From the NCBI RefSeq assembly GCF_001704115.1, contig NZ_CP016895.1, forward strand, positions 310,001 to 374,000: a DNA stretch of 64,000 bases, in the 5' to 3' direction. Shown one piece after another: positions 36,902 through 46,700 of the stretch. The translations under genes were made by a program, and so were the position numbers. The notes under the pieces are model-generated. The model was not told where the DNA came from and ran no database searches. It saw only the letters and a list, made by a program, of their open reading frames with translations. Source of the stretch: Acinetobacter larvae (GTDB taxonomy: Bacteria; Pseudomonadota; Gammaproteobacteria; Pseudomonadales; Moraxellaceae). Numbering within the stretch: position 1 is the first letter of the stretch; each line of letters begins with the position of its first letter.

Positions 36902-38518
36902 TCAAGCCAAACGCCATAACGCGAGGAGTCCGCTGAGCACCAAGAGCACCACACTGACATACCACGGTGCAATGATGGCAATGGCGAGTAAAATGGCCAT
37001 GATGCTAGCAAAAATCCAGCTACGGCGTTGCTGTTGTTGCATCTGTAAACGTAGATTTTGCATCTCACGCAGTTGACGTTCTTGCCATGCTGATTGGTTT
37101 TTTAATCCATTTAAGCTGTCGATCATGAGGCTGGGTAAGTCCTGCGCCCCTAAGAGTAGATCCGGAATTTGCTGACCAATTTCTTTGATATTTTTGATAG
37201 GGTTCATATTGGCTTTGACCCATTCGGTCAAAATCGGTTTGGCCAATTTCCAGATATCTAACTGCGGATACAAATCTGTGCCCAAGCCTTCGACATGGAC
37301 CAAGGTTTTTAGCAGTAGCATCAGTTGTGGTGGTATTTCTAAGCGGAAACGTCGTGCAATATCCATGACTTGCAGCAAGATGCCAGCAAAGTCGAGTTGG
37401 TCCATTGGTTTCGAGACCATGGGACCGACGGTACGACGCATTTCACGTGCTAAGGCATCTTGATCGGTACCCGGTGGAATCCAGCCAGCTTGGTGCACAA
37501 TTTGAATTAACTGCATGAAATTGCTATTCATAACCGCCAATAACATGCGTGCTACCGTCATCTGGTCTTGCTTGGACAACTCGCCCATGATGGCACAGTC
37601 CAAGGCGATATAGCGTGGATTGCTTGGATTGAGGGTTTCCACAAAGACATTGCCAGGGTGCATGTCGGCATGGAAAAAGTTATCGCGGAATACCTGCGTA
37701 AAGAAAATGGTTAAGCCTTTTTCTGCCAAGTCGGCACGGTCCATGCCTAAACGATCAAAAGTCGCTGTATCGGAAATCGGCACACCGGTAATTCGCTCTG
37801 CCACCATGACGTCTTTACTGTCCATGTAGACTTCGGGCACATACATCATGCTGGAGCCAGTAAAGTTATGGCGCATCAAGCGGGTGTTTTCTGCTTCTAA
37901 AGTGAGATCGAGCTCATTGAGAATGGTTTGGCGATAATCCTGAATGATTTCACTCAAATGTAATGCACGTGCTGCTTCTAAACGGCTTTCGAGCTTGTCA
38001 CCTAACCATTGTAAAATTTCAAAATCTTGTAAAATCTGCTGACGGATATCGGGGCGGGTCACTTTGACCACGACTTCCCGACCATCATGTAATGCCGCCG
38101 TATGGACTTGTGCTACCGATGCTGCCGCCAAGGGTTGTTCATCGAAGCGGGCAAATAAAGTATTGAGATCGGCTTTTAAGGAATCTTGAATACGTTGCTT
38201 GAGCACATCGACAGCATAGGGCTTGACACGGTCTTGCAATAACACCAATTGAGATAACACTTCAGGCGGGATTAAATCACGTCGGGTTGAGAGCAACTGA
38301 CCGAGTTTAATCGCCAGCGGTCCCATTTCTTCTAGTGCAAGCTTGAGTTTAAGCGGGTTGTGACGCTCTTTGCTCGACCATGCCGCAGGATGGAGGCGAA
38401 TAATCGCCATAATCCGCTGTGCTTTTTCCGGTAAGTCTTCAGCAGGAAACAACGTGTCGAGTCTATAGTGCGCGGCGATGCGCCAAAGTTCGAGTAAACG
38501 TGAAACATGCGGAATCAT
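36902..38518 (-). CDS. ubiB: Ubiquinone biosynthesis protein UbiB (ABC1 atypical kinase)
   Basis: Atypical protein-kinase-like ATPase needed for aerobic ubiquinone synthesis, peripheral to the inner membrane. The family's KxGQ motif appears as AIKLGQLLSTRRDLIP, the Ala-rich nucleotide loop as LAAASVAQVH, and the catalytic/metal stretch as FFHADMHPGNVFV. Two C-terminal TM helices close the protein (WIFASIMAILLAIAIIAPW and VSVVLLVLSGLLALW). At 538 residues it matches E. coli UbiB (546). It is the last gene of ubiE-ubiJ-ubiB, the conserved enterobacterial order, with 12 bases after ubiJ. Confidence 0.96.
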   Translation of the reverse strand: MIPHVSRLLELWRIAAHYRLDTLFPAEDLPEKAQRIMAIIRLHPAAWSSKERHNPLKLKLALEEMGPLAIKLGQLLSTRRDLIPPEVLSQLVLLQDRVKPYAVDVLKQRIQDSLKADLNTLFARFDEQPLAAASVAQVHTAALHDGREVVVKVTRPDIRQQILQDFEILQWLGDKLESRLEAARALHLSEIIQDYRQTILNELDLTLEAENTRLMRHNFTGSSMMYVPEVYMDSKDVMVAERITGVPISDTATFDRLGMDRADLAEKGLTIFFTQVFRDNFFHADMHPGNVFVETLNPSNPRYIALDCAIMGELSKQDQMTVARMLLAVMNSNFMQLIQIVHQAGWIPPGTDQDALAREMRRTVGPMVSKPMDQLDFAGILLQVMDIARRFRLEIPPQLMLLLKTLVHVEGLGTDLYPQLDIWKLAKPILTEWVKANMNPIKNIKEIGQQIPDLLLGAQDLPSLMIDSLNGLKNQSAWQERQLREMQNLRLQMQQQQRRSWIFASIMAILLAIAIIAPWYVSVVLLVLSGLLALWRLA

Positions 38519-38530
38519 AAATGCACTTAC

Positions 38531-39193
38531 CTAGTTTTGCTGTGAGGAAAAACGCGCTTGCAACTGTTGAATTTTAGCAGCAAGACGATCGATATTTTGA
38601 TTGAGTTGGCGGGTAGCTTGTTGTAAGTCATCCATTTGCCAACGTGGTGCCAACACACCAAGATCTTCTTTGACGAAGTCTTGGGCATAAAACAATTTGC
38701 TGTGTAGATTGCGTTTGAGCACATCGGGCAGTCTCTGCACTTTGGCGAGATGATGTGCAGCATTGGGACCAATCCAAGGGCTTAAATGCGCAGCCAGATC
38801 TGGTTCAGCCTGTTGCATGATCTGTTGTAGCGTTTGGAGCAGGTGATAGTCACCTTGTACTGGTAAAGTGCCGACGTTATCGCTCAGCAATAAGCGCGCT
38901 AAAGCCACCACATCTGGCACTTTTAAGCTTGCCGTTGCAGTATTGAGATGCTGTGCTTGATCAAATGGGCGTTGTTCAAAAATACTGCTGCTGTTGTGCT
39001 GACCAGTGGCAGTCGGCTCAAGGCGCACACGCCCTAAGTCAAAGTACACATCGACCGACAAGACCGGGTGATCGATGATGACCCGTAGCATCTTGCCGTG
39101 TAATTGATTGAGCTGGGCACGCGTAATACTGTCTAAGTCGATGACACGATTTATAAATGTTTCAGCAGCACCCAGTGCAAGTATCGACCACAT
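38531..39193 (-). CDS. ubiJ: Ubiquinone biosynthesis accessory factor UbiJ
   Basis: SCP2-domain protein that carries ubiquinone intermediates in the soluble Ubi complex. The N-terminal SCP2 fold (AAETFINRVIDLDSITRAQLNQL ... KMLRVII) is followed by a C-terminal coiled coil (residues about 185-215, QLNQNIDRLAAKIQQLQARF). Start ATG 39193 (MWSILALGAAETF) has AGGA six bases upstream; an in-frame start at 39250 lies inside ubiE and is not conserved. Its position between ubiE and ubiB settles the identity even though UbiJ sequences diverge strongly. Confidence 0.9.
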   Translation of the reverse strand: MWSILALGAAETFINRVIDLDSITRAQLNQLHGKMLRVIIDHPVLSVDVYFDLGRVRLEPTATGQHNSSSIFEQRPFDQAQHLNTATASLKVPDVVALARLLLSDNVGTLPVQGDYHLLQTLQQIMQQAEPDLAAHLSPWIGPNAAHHLAKVQRLPDVLKRNLHSKLFYAQDFVKEDLGVLAPRWQMDDLQQATRQLNQNIDRLAAKIQQLQARFSSQQN

Positions 39194-39218
39194 GGTAAAT
39201 CCTGTCTTCGCCTCGGTA

Positions 39219-40178
39219 TTAAAGTTTAAAGCCGCGATGTACTGCAACAATGCCGCCGGTTAAATTGTGATAATCACAGTTTTGGAAACCAGCACTTTCC
39301 ATCATGCCTTTTAAGGTATTTTGATCAGGGTGCATACGGATTGATTCTGCTAAATATTTATAGCTTTCAGCATCATTGGCTACAATTTTGCCCATCAATG
39401 GTAATGCGGTGAAGGAGTATAGATCATATAGCTTGGCAAAGGGTTCAAAGATGGGTTTGGAGAATTCTAAAATGAGTAAACGACCGCCTGGTTTGAGTAC
39501 GCGATACATTGCCTCAAGTGCTGCGTCTTTATCGGTGACGTTACGTAAACCAAAGCTAATGGTCAATAAATCAAAACTATTGTCGGCAAAAGGTTCTAAG
39601 GTTTCAGCATTGGCCAAGACAAAGTCGACGTTGCTGCAACCAGCATTGAGTAAGCGGTCACGACCAACATTGAGCATCGATTCATTGATATCGGACAGAA
39701 CCACTCTCCCTTGTGGTCCGACTTCACGGCTAAAGACTTTGGCTAAATCTCCTGTCCCGCCAGCGATATCTAAGACCTGTTGACCACGTCGAACGCCGGA
39801 CATATTGATGGCAAAACGTTTCCAGAGGCGATGAATACCGAAAGACATGAGATCATTCATGACATCGTATTTTGCCGCAACAGAGTGAAAGACCTCAGCG
39901 ACTTTTTGTGCTTTTTCTTCGCTATTTACGGTTTTGTAGCCAAAGTGCGTGGTTTCTCCGACATTGTTGGTTTGTGCACCGCGCGGTAGATTATATTTAG
40001 CAATATTTTGAGCGTGTTGTGTGTTTTGAGCAGTACTTTGCTGTGCAGTCTGTGCCTGTAGGCTTTGTTGTTGGCCTTGGGCAGTGCCTTGCGGTAAGGG
40101 TTCAGTCAAGAAAGGGCTCGCATTGTCTTGTGGGTTTGCCGGTGCGGTTGGACTGGGCTTTTGATTTTCTTGAGACAT
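39219..40178 (-). CDS. ubiE: Ubiquinone/menaquinone C-methyltransferase UbiE with N-terminal Gln-rich extension
   Basis: SAM-dependent C-methyltransferase for the benzoquinone ring (DDMQH2 step, and menaquinone if present). From residue 75 ([10 protein letters not shown]) it follows E. coli UbiE to the end: [21 protein letters not shown] segment, SAM motif [27 protein letters not shown] and [15 protein letters not shown]. The 319-residue length exceeds E. coli (251) because of about 68 extra residues rich in Gln, Ala, Pro and Thr. GAGGAG stands before the ATG at 40178 and I found no plausible start nearer the domain, so the extension looks real. First gene of the operon. Confidence 0.96.
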   Translation of the reverse strand: MSQENQKPSPTAPANPQDNASPFLTEPLPQGTAQGQQQSLQAQTAQQSTAQNTQHAQNIAKYNLPRGAQTNNVGETTHFGYKTVNSEEKAQKVAEVFHSVAAKYDVMNDLMSFGIHRLWKRFAINMSGVRRGQQVLDIAGGTGDLAKVFSREVGPQGRVVLSDINESMLNVGRDRLLNAGCSNVDFVLANAETLEPFADNSFDLLTISFGLRNVTDKDAALEAMYRVLKPGGRLLILEFSKPIFEPFAKLYDLYSFTALPLMGKIVANDAESYKYLAESIRMHPDQNTLKGMMESAGFQNCDYHNLTGGIVAVHRGFKL

Positions 40179-40308
40179 GGGAGTCACTCCTCAACACAAA
40201 TAATAGTAAAGCTAGCAAGAGTTGCATGTTGCATAATGACAGATTCTGCAACTTTTTACAGCGCTCAACTGCAAATGTTATGAATAATATACAGAAAAAT
40301 GAATATAC

Positions 40309-40340
40309 AGAAAAAAACCACAGCAATGAAGCATTGCTGT
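40309..40340 (-). terminator. Intrinsic terminator after the gene at 40400
   Basis: A nine-base stem ACAGCAATG / CATTGCTGT with a three-base loop; on the minus strand it is followed by GGTTTTTTTC. It separates the unknown gene from ubiE. Confidence 0.85.
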
Positions 40341-40399
40341 TGCAGATTTATCCGCTCACACGGTTGTGAGTCTAGCGTTAGCCCTAGACTGCGCTCAGT

Positions 40400-41137
40400 C
40401 TACAGCACTTCAAGCAGCAGACTTGGGCACACCCGAGCAAAGGGATTGGCATGACCCTGATGTACTGCCGCGACAATTGCCCGTTCTTGTGCAGTAAAGT
40501 CATTGATAAATACCGTGGTCGATTTCATGGCTTTGACGGCAGCCAAGCCTTCACCAATAAAGTCGTACATGAGCTGGAAATTATGCTTATAGGCCACCGC
40601 TTTACACATTTTAAAGGCAGTTTGGATCATAAATGAGCGCAGGTATTTATCCAGTTGAATGCCCAAACGATCGAGCAAGGCCAATTGTTCTAGCCGGGCT
40701 TGTTCTTGGTTTAACTTGAGCAACGTTTGCAACATCATGGCATCCGTGATGACGCTGTCTGCCGGATAATCTAGCAGCAGTTGCTGGGCAATCTGTTCAT
40801 CGAGTTGCATAGCCAAGACAGCGAGGCGAATGGTGAGAATACCAGTATCAATGGCTTGATCGGGGAGTACTTTTTCAACTTTGTGTGCATGTTTCAACAG
40901 GCGTTTAATCTGCTGCGCTAGGGCATCAAAATCCGGCCCCCCATATAGGCGGTTGATAAAAAACTGCGCCATCAATTGGTGATTGGGTGCCGCAAATAAA
41001 TCCTGATGGGTATATTCGATGCGCTGTTTGAGCCACAATTGTGCATCGGTCAAACGTTGTTTGAGCTGCGGATTATTGTGATAGAGAAATTGTTGGTATT
41101 GGGCGAATAGGTGATCTAGTTCAGCCAGTTTAGACAT
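40400..41137 (-). CDS. Conserved hypothetical protein
   Basis: A soluble, mostly alpha-helical protein of 245 residues with no TM segments or signal peptide. It contains the stretch MAQFFINRLYGGPDF, reminiscent of a gammaproteobacterial family of unknown function with an FF..(D/E)LYG.(K/R)DF motif. It is rich in Leu and Gln. It reads toward ubiE, but a good terminator lies between them, so they are probably separate transcripts. Function unknown. Confidence 0.72.
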   Translation of the reverse strand: MSKLAELDHLFAQYQQFLYHNNPQLKQRLTDAQLWLKQRIEYTHQDLFAAPNHQLMAQFFINRLYGGPDFDALAQQIKRLLKHAHKVEKVLPDQAIDTGILTIRLAVLAMQLDEQIAQQLLLDYPADSVITDAMMLQTLLKLNQEQARLEQLALLDRLGIQLDKYLRSFMIQTAFKMCKAVAYKHNFQLMYDFIGEGLAAVKAMKSTTVFINDFTAQERAIVAAVHQGHANPFARVCPSLLLEVL

Positions 41138-41439
41138 CGTATCAACTCAAACTTAAATAACGCGCACAGCATAAACGGAGATTGCACAATAGGCTATGAC
41201 GATGTGTATATGATTGCGCTAAATTTGGTCAGCATGTTGCTGTTCTCGGTGTGTCTGGTGCATAGAACGGGTCTGGCAAATTAAGCCATCATGTTATTTC
41301 TATTAAATATTTCTGACAATTAACATAAAATCATTATTCAATTGAAATAAATAACATTAGTCTGAGTGAATTGTGTGAAGGATCGGTAAATGATCTGCAA
41401 AACACAGGTCATTCATTATTTTTAGAACAATAGAGCCTT
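41138..41439. other. Divergent spacer upstream of pap
   Basis: About 300 bases with the promoters of the unknown gene and pap; AT-rich near 41285-41360. No Pho-box was convincing and no gene was seen. Confidence 0.4.
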
Positions 41440-42861
41440 ATGATTGAACAACATAAATTTGAACTCATGGATGCTGAGCAGCTCACCTTAAAGCTGATCG
41501 AGGCGCAATATACCCTTAAAAACTCGCGCGGGACCGATCATGCCAAAAGCCTCGTGGTCATTGTCAGTGGGATTGAGCTTGCCGGTAAAGGCGAGGCAGT
41601 GAAACAATTACGAGAATGGCTCGATCCACGTTATTTACAAGTCAAAGCCGATATTCCCAATTTATTTACCCAGAAACAAAGTTTTTGGCAGCCTTATGCG
41701 CCGTTTATTCCAGCAGAGGGTGAAATTCAAATCATGTTCGGCAATTGGTATAGCGATCTACTCGCCACCGCCAATCATGTCTCAGAACCTTTTGATGTGT
41801 ATTTATTTGATGATTATGTGGAGCGGATGCGGGCTTTTGAACAGGACCTTAAAAACAACCACTGTGATGTCATCAAGATCTGGTTTGACCTGTCATGGAA
41901 GTCGCTGCAAAAACGTTTAGATCATTTGGCACCCGCCGAACAACGCTGGCATAAATTGCACGGTCTCAATTGGCGGAACAAAAAACAGTATGATAACTTG
42001 CAACGCTTGCGTCAGCGTTTTACCCGTGATTGGATTATTATCGATTGCGAAGATGCTGCAGTCCGCGACCAAAAATTTGCCCAATATGTGTTGCAGGCCC
42101 TGCGCCATTTGCCCAAGCATTATGAAAACGGTGCCGATTTATGGCAACAAGCACAGATTCCCGAGGCCTTGTTGCATCCTCGTCATGCGCCTACAGATCA
42201 GGCTGACTATAAAAAACGTCTCAAAAAACTCACCAACAAAGTCGCTGCTGCTTTGCGCAATGACCAGCGCCGTATCATTATTTGTTTTGAAGGCATGGAT
42301 GCAGCCGGTAAAGGCGGCGCGATTAAACGGATTGTCAAAAAACTCGACCCCCGTGAATACAGCATTTTTACCATTTCTGCACCAGAAAAATTTCAGTTAC
42401 GCCATCCCTATTTATGGCGGTTTTGGAATAACCTACAAGACAAAAGTAATATTCTCATTTTTGATCGCACTTGGTATGGGCGCGTGCTGGTTGAACGGGT
42501 TGAAGGTTTTGCTACTGCCAAACAATGGCAACGCGCTTATGCGGAAATCAACCGTTTTGAAAAAGACCTCAGTGATAATCAGACCTTATTGATTAAATTT
42601 TGGTTGGCTATCAGCAAAGACGAACAAGCATTACGGTTTCAGTCTCGCGAGCAAACAGCGCATAAACGCTTTAAAATTACCGATGAAGATCGACGCAATC
42701 GCAGTAAATGGCCAGAATATCTGGATGCCGCCGCCGATATGCTGGCGCTCACCGATACCGACTATGCACCGTGGCATGTGATTGCCACAGATGATAAGTA
42801 CACCGCACGCTTGGAAATTTTAACTGCTATTCTGGCACAACTGCTTGCGGCAGATGGTTAA
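41440..42861 (+). CDS. pap: Polyphosphate:AMP phosphotransferase (two-domain PPK2)
   Basis: Cytosolic enzyme that uses polyphosphate to phosphorylate AMP to ADP; the activity was first characterised in Acinetobacter johnsonii. The 473 residues hold two fused PPK2 domains, each with a Walker A: VSGIELAGKGEAVKQ (from about residue 42) and FEGMDAAGKGGAIKR (from about 285). Each has a Walker B-like acidic motif (YLFDDYVERM, LIFDRTWYGRVLVERVEG). Domain 2 keeps the canonical YSIFTISAPEKFQLRHPYLWRFW, while domain 1 is more divergent, as in other class II enzymes. It is transcribed alone. Confidence 0.94.
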   Translation: MIEQHKFELMDAEQLTLKLIEAQYTLKNSRGTDHAKSLVVIVSGIELAGKGEAVKQLREWLDPRYLQVKADIPNLFTQKQSFWQPYAPFIPAEGEIQIMFGNWYSDLLATANHVSEPFDVYLFDDYVERMRAFEQDLKNNHCDVIKIWFDLSWKSLQKRLDHLAPAEQRWHKLHGLNWRNKKQYDNLQRLRQRFTRDWIIIDCEDAAVRDQKFAQYVLQALRHLPKHYENGADLWQQAQIPEALLHPRHAPTDQADYKKRLKKLTNKVAAALRNDQRRIIICFEGMDAAGKGGAIKRIVKKLDPREYSIFTISAPEKFQLRHPYLWRFWNNLQDKSNILIFDRTWYGRVLVERVEGFATAKQWQRAYAEINRFEKDLSDNQTLLIKFWLAISKDEQALRFQSREQTAHKRFKITDEDRRNRSKWPEYLDAAADMLALTDTDYAPWHVIATDDKYTARLEILTAILAQLLAADG

Positions 42862-42970
42862 TGGCACTGATAAGTTTGCAGGGATCTGGTGGCAGGTAAG
42901 CCCCTATAGCACGAAATAATTGGCTAAGGGGGCTCAACAGCTTTAGGATGGCTTTTGTAGCGTCGCTTTT

Positions 42971-43531
42971 TTAGGATTGCTTTTGTGTAGGATCTTGATG
43001 TGCAACAGCTGGATGTGCAACAGTTTGCTTAAACTGTTTGTTTTGAATGTCTTTGGCAAGTTTATAGCAATCTTCTACATGGGCAGATGCGATTTTTTTC
43101 ATCACGGCATAGCCCATACCTGCTGCAACCGCTTGACCGCCTAAGGGGACAAATTTGGTCACTTGTTTGGCGAGCATTTTGGTGACAAAGTTATTGATCG
43201 ATTTTTTAATCGCAGTACGTGCCAAGATAAAACCTGAGAATTCGATCCCTCGTTTACGTAGTTCATTCCAATGTACTTTTTTGGTTTCAGGATCATAAAC
43301 ACTGACTTGTTCTGGTGCTAAACCAAAACGACTGTTAATTTCTGGGATTAACTGCGATAACATACTGACATCAATCAAGACATCAAAAAATGGAATCGGC
43401 ACAACAGCGACACCTGCAGAGATATAAGAACGCTTTTGAACCATATCGAGACAATCTTGACGTACTTGCTCTAAGTTTAAGCTAGGGTCAATACTTTTAG
43501 AAATATTATCAATTTTCATAAGTTTACTCAT
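42971..43531 (-). CDS. DUF697/EcsC-like protein
   Basis: A 186-residue protein. The segment YISAGVAVVPIPFFDVLIDVSML, then QLIPEINSRFGL, and later TKFVPLGGQAVAAGMGYAVMKKI with HVEDCYKLAKDI, are the alternating amphipathic and Gly/Ala-rich helices of DUF697/EcsC-type proteins. The hydrophobic helices suggest membrane association. The C-terminal tail is polar with repeated AHP/VAH words. Function unknown. It is convergent with pap. Confidence 0.7.
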   Translation of the reverse strand: MSKLMKIDNISKSIDPSLNLEQVRQDCLDMVQKRSYISAGVAVVPIPFFDVLIDVSMLSQLIPEINSRFGLAPEQVSVYDPETKKVHWNELRKRGIEFSGFILARTAIKKSINNFVTKMLAKQVTKFVPLGGQAVAAGMGYAVMKKIASAHVEDCYKLAKDIQNKQFKQTVAHPAVAHQDPTQKQS

Positions 43532-43787
43532 CTAAAGCGGTTTTGTACTATCGAGTTGAGTGGCGAGCGAGGTATTTGAGCGGTTGACCACAGGCGCGCT
43601 GAAGTCGTCTCAATGGGCATGAGATGCATCATGTTGTTTAGACGGTCAGGTCTAAAGTTATAATTGTATACCATTTGCCCAGCAGTATTGCTGGGGGAAA
43701 TTTAGCATGCTCTATAGATTCTATTAGGGTTTTTCTGTAAATGCCAATCAAGAATTGGACTGATGAGTTGGATGGGTAAGAGCGTAT

Positions 43788-46700
43788 ATGGGCATTCATG
43801 TAATCCAAAGCCAGCGTTTAGACATTTTACTGCAAGGTGTTTTACACACTACACAGCAGCAAAGTACCGATCCCTTTGCTATATTAGCCAGCCAACATAT
43901 TGTTGCCCCCAGTACAGCCATACAAGAGTGGCTCACCCTGAGACTCTCTGAGGCGCAAGGGATTAGTGCCAATAGTATTTTTCATCAACGGATCAGAGGC
44001 TTGCAGTGGTATCTCTACCAACAAGTGCTCACAGATAAAGAACGGGTACGTAAAGCCAATATTCCCAGTTTGGTGTTGAAATGGCGGATTTATCAGGTTT
44101 TATTAGAACAATTTCAACAGTATGCAAAACAAAATGCAAAGCAAACTGAAAAACAAACTAGCTCGTCCGCACAGGCGAGCAACCCACATCCTTTGTCGAG
44201 TTTATTGCAACGTGTGATTGACAATGGCAAAGCTTTGCCCAGTGCAAAACAACAACGTCAGCGTCAACATGCCATGCTGTATTGGATTGCAGAACAGCTG
44301 GCGCAGTTATTTACGCATTATATGGTTTATCGTGGGGAGTGTCAGGCAGACTGTCCGACGGGGCAGTGTCGTTGTCGCGGCAATTGGTTGGCGGCATGGT
44401 CCCGTGATCAAGCCTTAAATGTTGAACAACTGTTGAATGTGTCTGAGCATGCTGATGCCGCCTATCAGTTAGAGCAGGCACAGCAGCTTGAGGCATGGCA
44501 ACGTTGGTTATGGCAACAAGGTTTTGCCCAAGATTTTGCCGAAATCTTAGCAGTAGATCAGGCTTTTTGGGCAACGCTAGATGACCCACAACAGCGTAAC
44601 GATGCCTTGGCACAACTTCCCGCACAGGTTGTGGTGTTTACCTTATTGGAATTGCCGCCCAATCAGTTAAAGTTCTTGCGTCGCTTGGGGCAGTATATCG
44701 ATGTATATATTTTGCACTATAACCCTTCACAAGAATATTGGGCTGACAGTGTCGATCCCTTGTGGAAAAAACAATATGATCTGGGGGTTAAACAGCGTTA
44801 TTTACAGCAACATCCACAGGCGAGTGCTGCCGAGTTGGCGGCATTTTTTCAAGATTTTACTTTAAACTTTAATGCCTTGGTGCGTGAGTCACGCCATCCA
44901 CTGCTGACCCGTTTTGGCAAACAGGCACGCGATCACTTTTCCTTATTAGCGCAGTTGTCTGCTGGGGTCGAGGGGCAGTGGGTCGATGCCTTTGTACAGT
45001 TTCCGATCACCAATTTATTGTCCAAAATTCAGTCCGATATTTTGAATCTTACCGAGCCAGAAGCAGGGGCTTATCTCTTGGCCACGGATGATCAATCGAT
45101 TCAAATCCATGTTTGTCACTCGACCTTGCGGCAATTGGAAGTACTCAAAGAACAGTTATTACATTGGTTGGCGCAAGGCACGGCAGAACAGCCACGGCGC
45201 CCCAGTGATATTGTGGTGATGGTGCCGCAGTTAGCAAGCTTAGAAGCTTTGATTCGCAGCGTTTTCCCACAGCAAGTACAAAAGGATGGTATCTATTTAC
45301 CCGTCAAGATTGCAGGCATTAGCAGCTTAGATGCACAGCATGCTTGGCGTGCTGTTTTGGGGCGTTTCTGTTGGGTAGAACAACGGTTTAATATTGAAGA
45401 ATTTACCGATTGGTTACAGCTGGCTGCCACGCAGCAATACTATGCTCTCGACAGTGATGCCACGGCACGTATTTTAGTGTTATTACAGCAAGCGGGTTTC
45501 CGCCGTGGGCTAGATGCCGAACATTTACAGCTCAGCTTAGATGCGTCAGATCAAGACTATCGCTATAGTTTCCAATTTGCTTTAAACCGGTTGGTCATGG
45601 GCATCGCTATTCCAGAGCGGGTCGTGTGCAATGAGATCTTAAGTTTTGAGCAGGTTTATCAGGATGACTTTGCCCTGATTGATATTTTGATTCGGATCTA
45701 TCAGGATTTTTCTACACGACGCAATGCATTGCATGCACACTTGCAAGCAGAGCACATGCCAGACGTAGAATATTGGCTGCGTTATTTGCTAGAAGAAGTC
45801 GAAGCCTTTGAACAAGCCGGTGTTACTGCCTTGGCACCCATTAAAGAAATTTTGCATAAACAACAGCGTATGCTGACTTTGGCACAATTTTATGCCCAAG
45901 ACCAACAAGGCTTGACGCGGACATTCCAGCTGCCCTTAAGCGATGTGCTGATGGAAGTGGAAAAGGCATTATTGCATCAAGCCGATCAGGTCTTGCCGAC
46001 AGGACAGATTACCTTTTGTGAGATTGGACAGATTCGTCCTATACCCTATCAACTGGTGGTTTTGCTCGATTTAGATGCCGGGGTATTCCCCAATCGTCAG
46101 CAACATACTGCTTTTGATTTGATGGATTTACTCAAAGCACAATTGGGTGATCGTTCGCGACTTGAAGATGATCAAGGCGCATTTTTAGATGCATTGCTCT
46201 TGGCAGAACAGGGTTTGTGGCTCTTTTATAATGGCTTTGATGTGAATGATGCAGAAGCACGTGATCCTTCTAGTGTGTTACAAGAGTTGATTCAACACTT
46301 TAGTTTGATCTGTGCCATGCCAGAAGCTACACCAGCAGATGTTATACCAACAGATGCGATGATCGAAAAAGATGGCATTGTGATTGCTGCCAATATTCAA
46401 CAGCTCTATCAAGTCCATCCCTTACAACCCTTCGATCCTAATGGCTTTATACAACAGCAACCCGTACGTTTCCAAGATCATTGGTATCAGGTTGCAGCAC
46501 AGTTACAAAAGTTGCGTGGTGTGCAGCGACAAATTTATTGGAACGACGTTGCGGCACCGATTGTGCTGAATGAGACAGCCAGTTATATCGATGCACGGCA
46601 GTGGATTCAAGCGATGTGTTTTCCTGTGCAGTGGTATCTACAACAACTCGGCGTACAAAACCCAAGTGCCATGACGGTGTTGCCTGAGCAAGAACCGTTG

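Noticed and set aside
41990..42592. 200-codon frame inside pap
   Set aside because: It overlaps both PPK2 domains out of frame and shows no domain pattern, so it is a chance frame.
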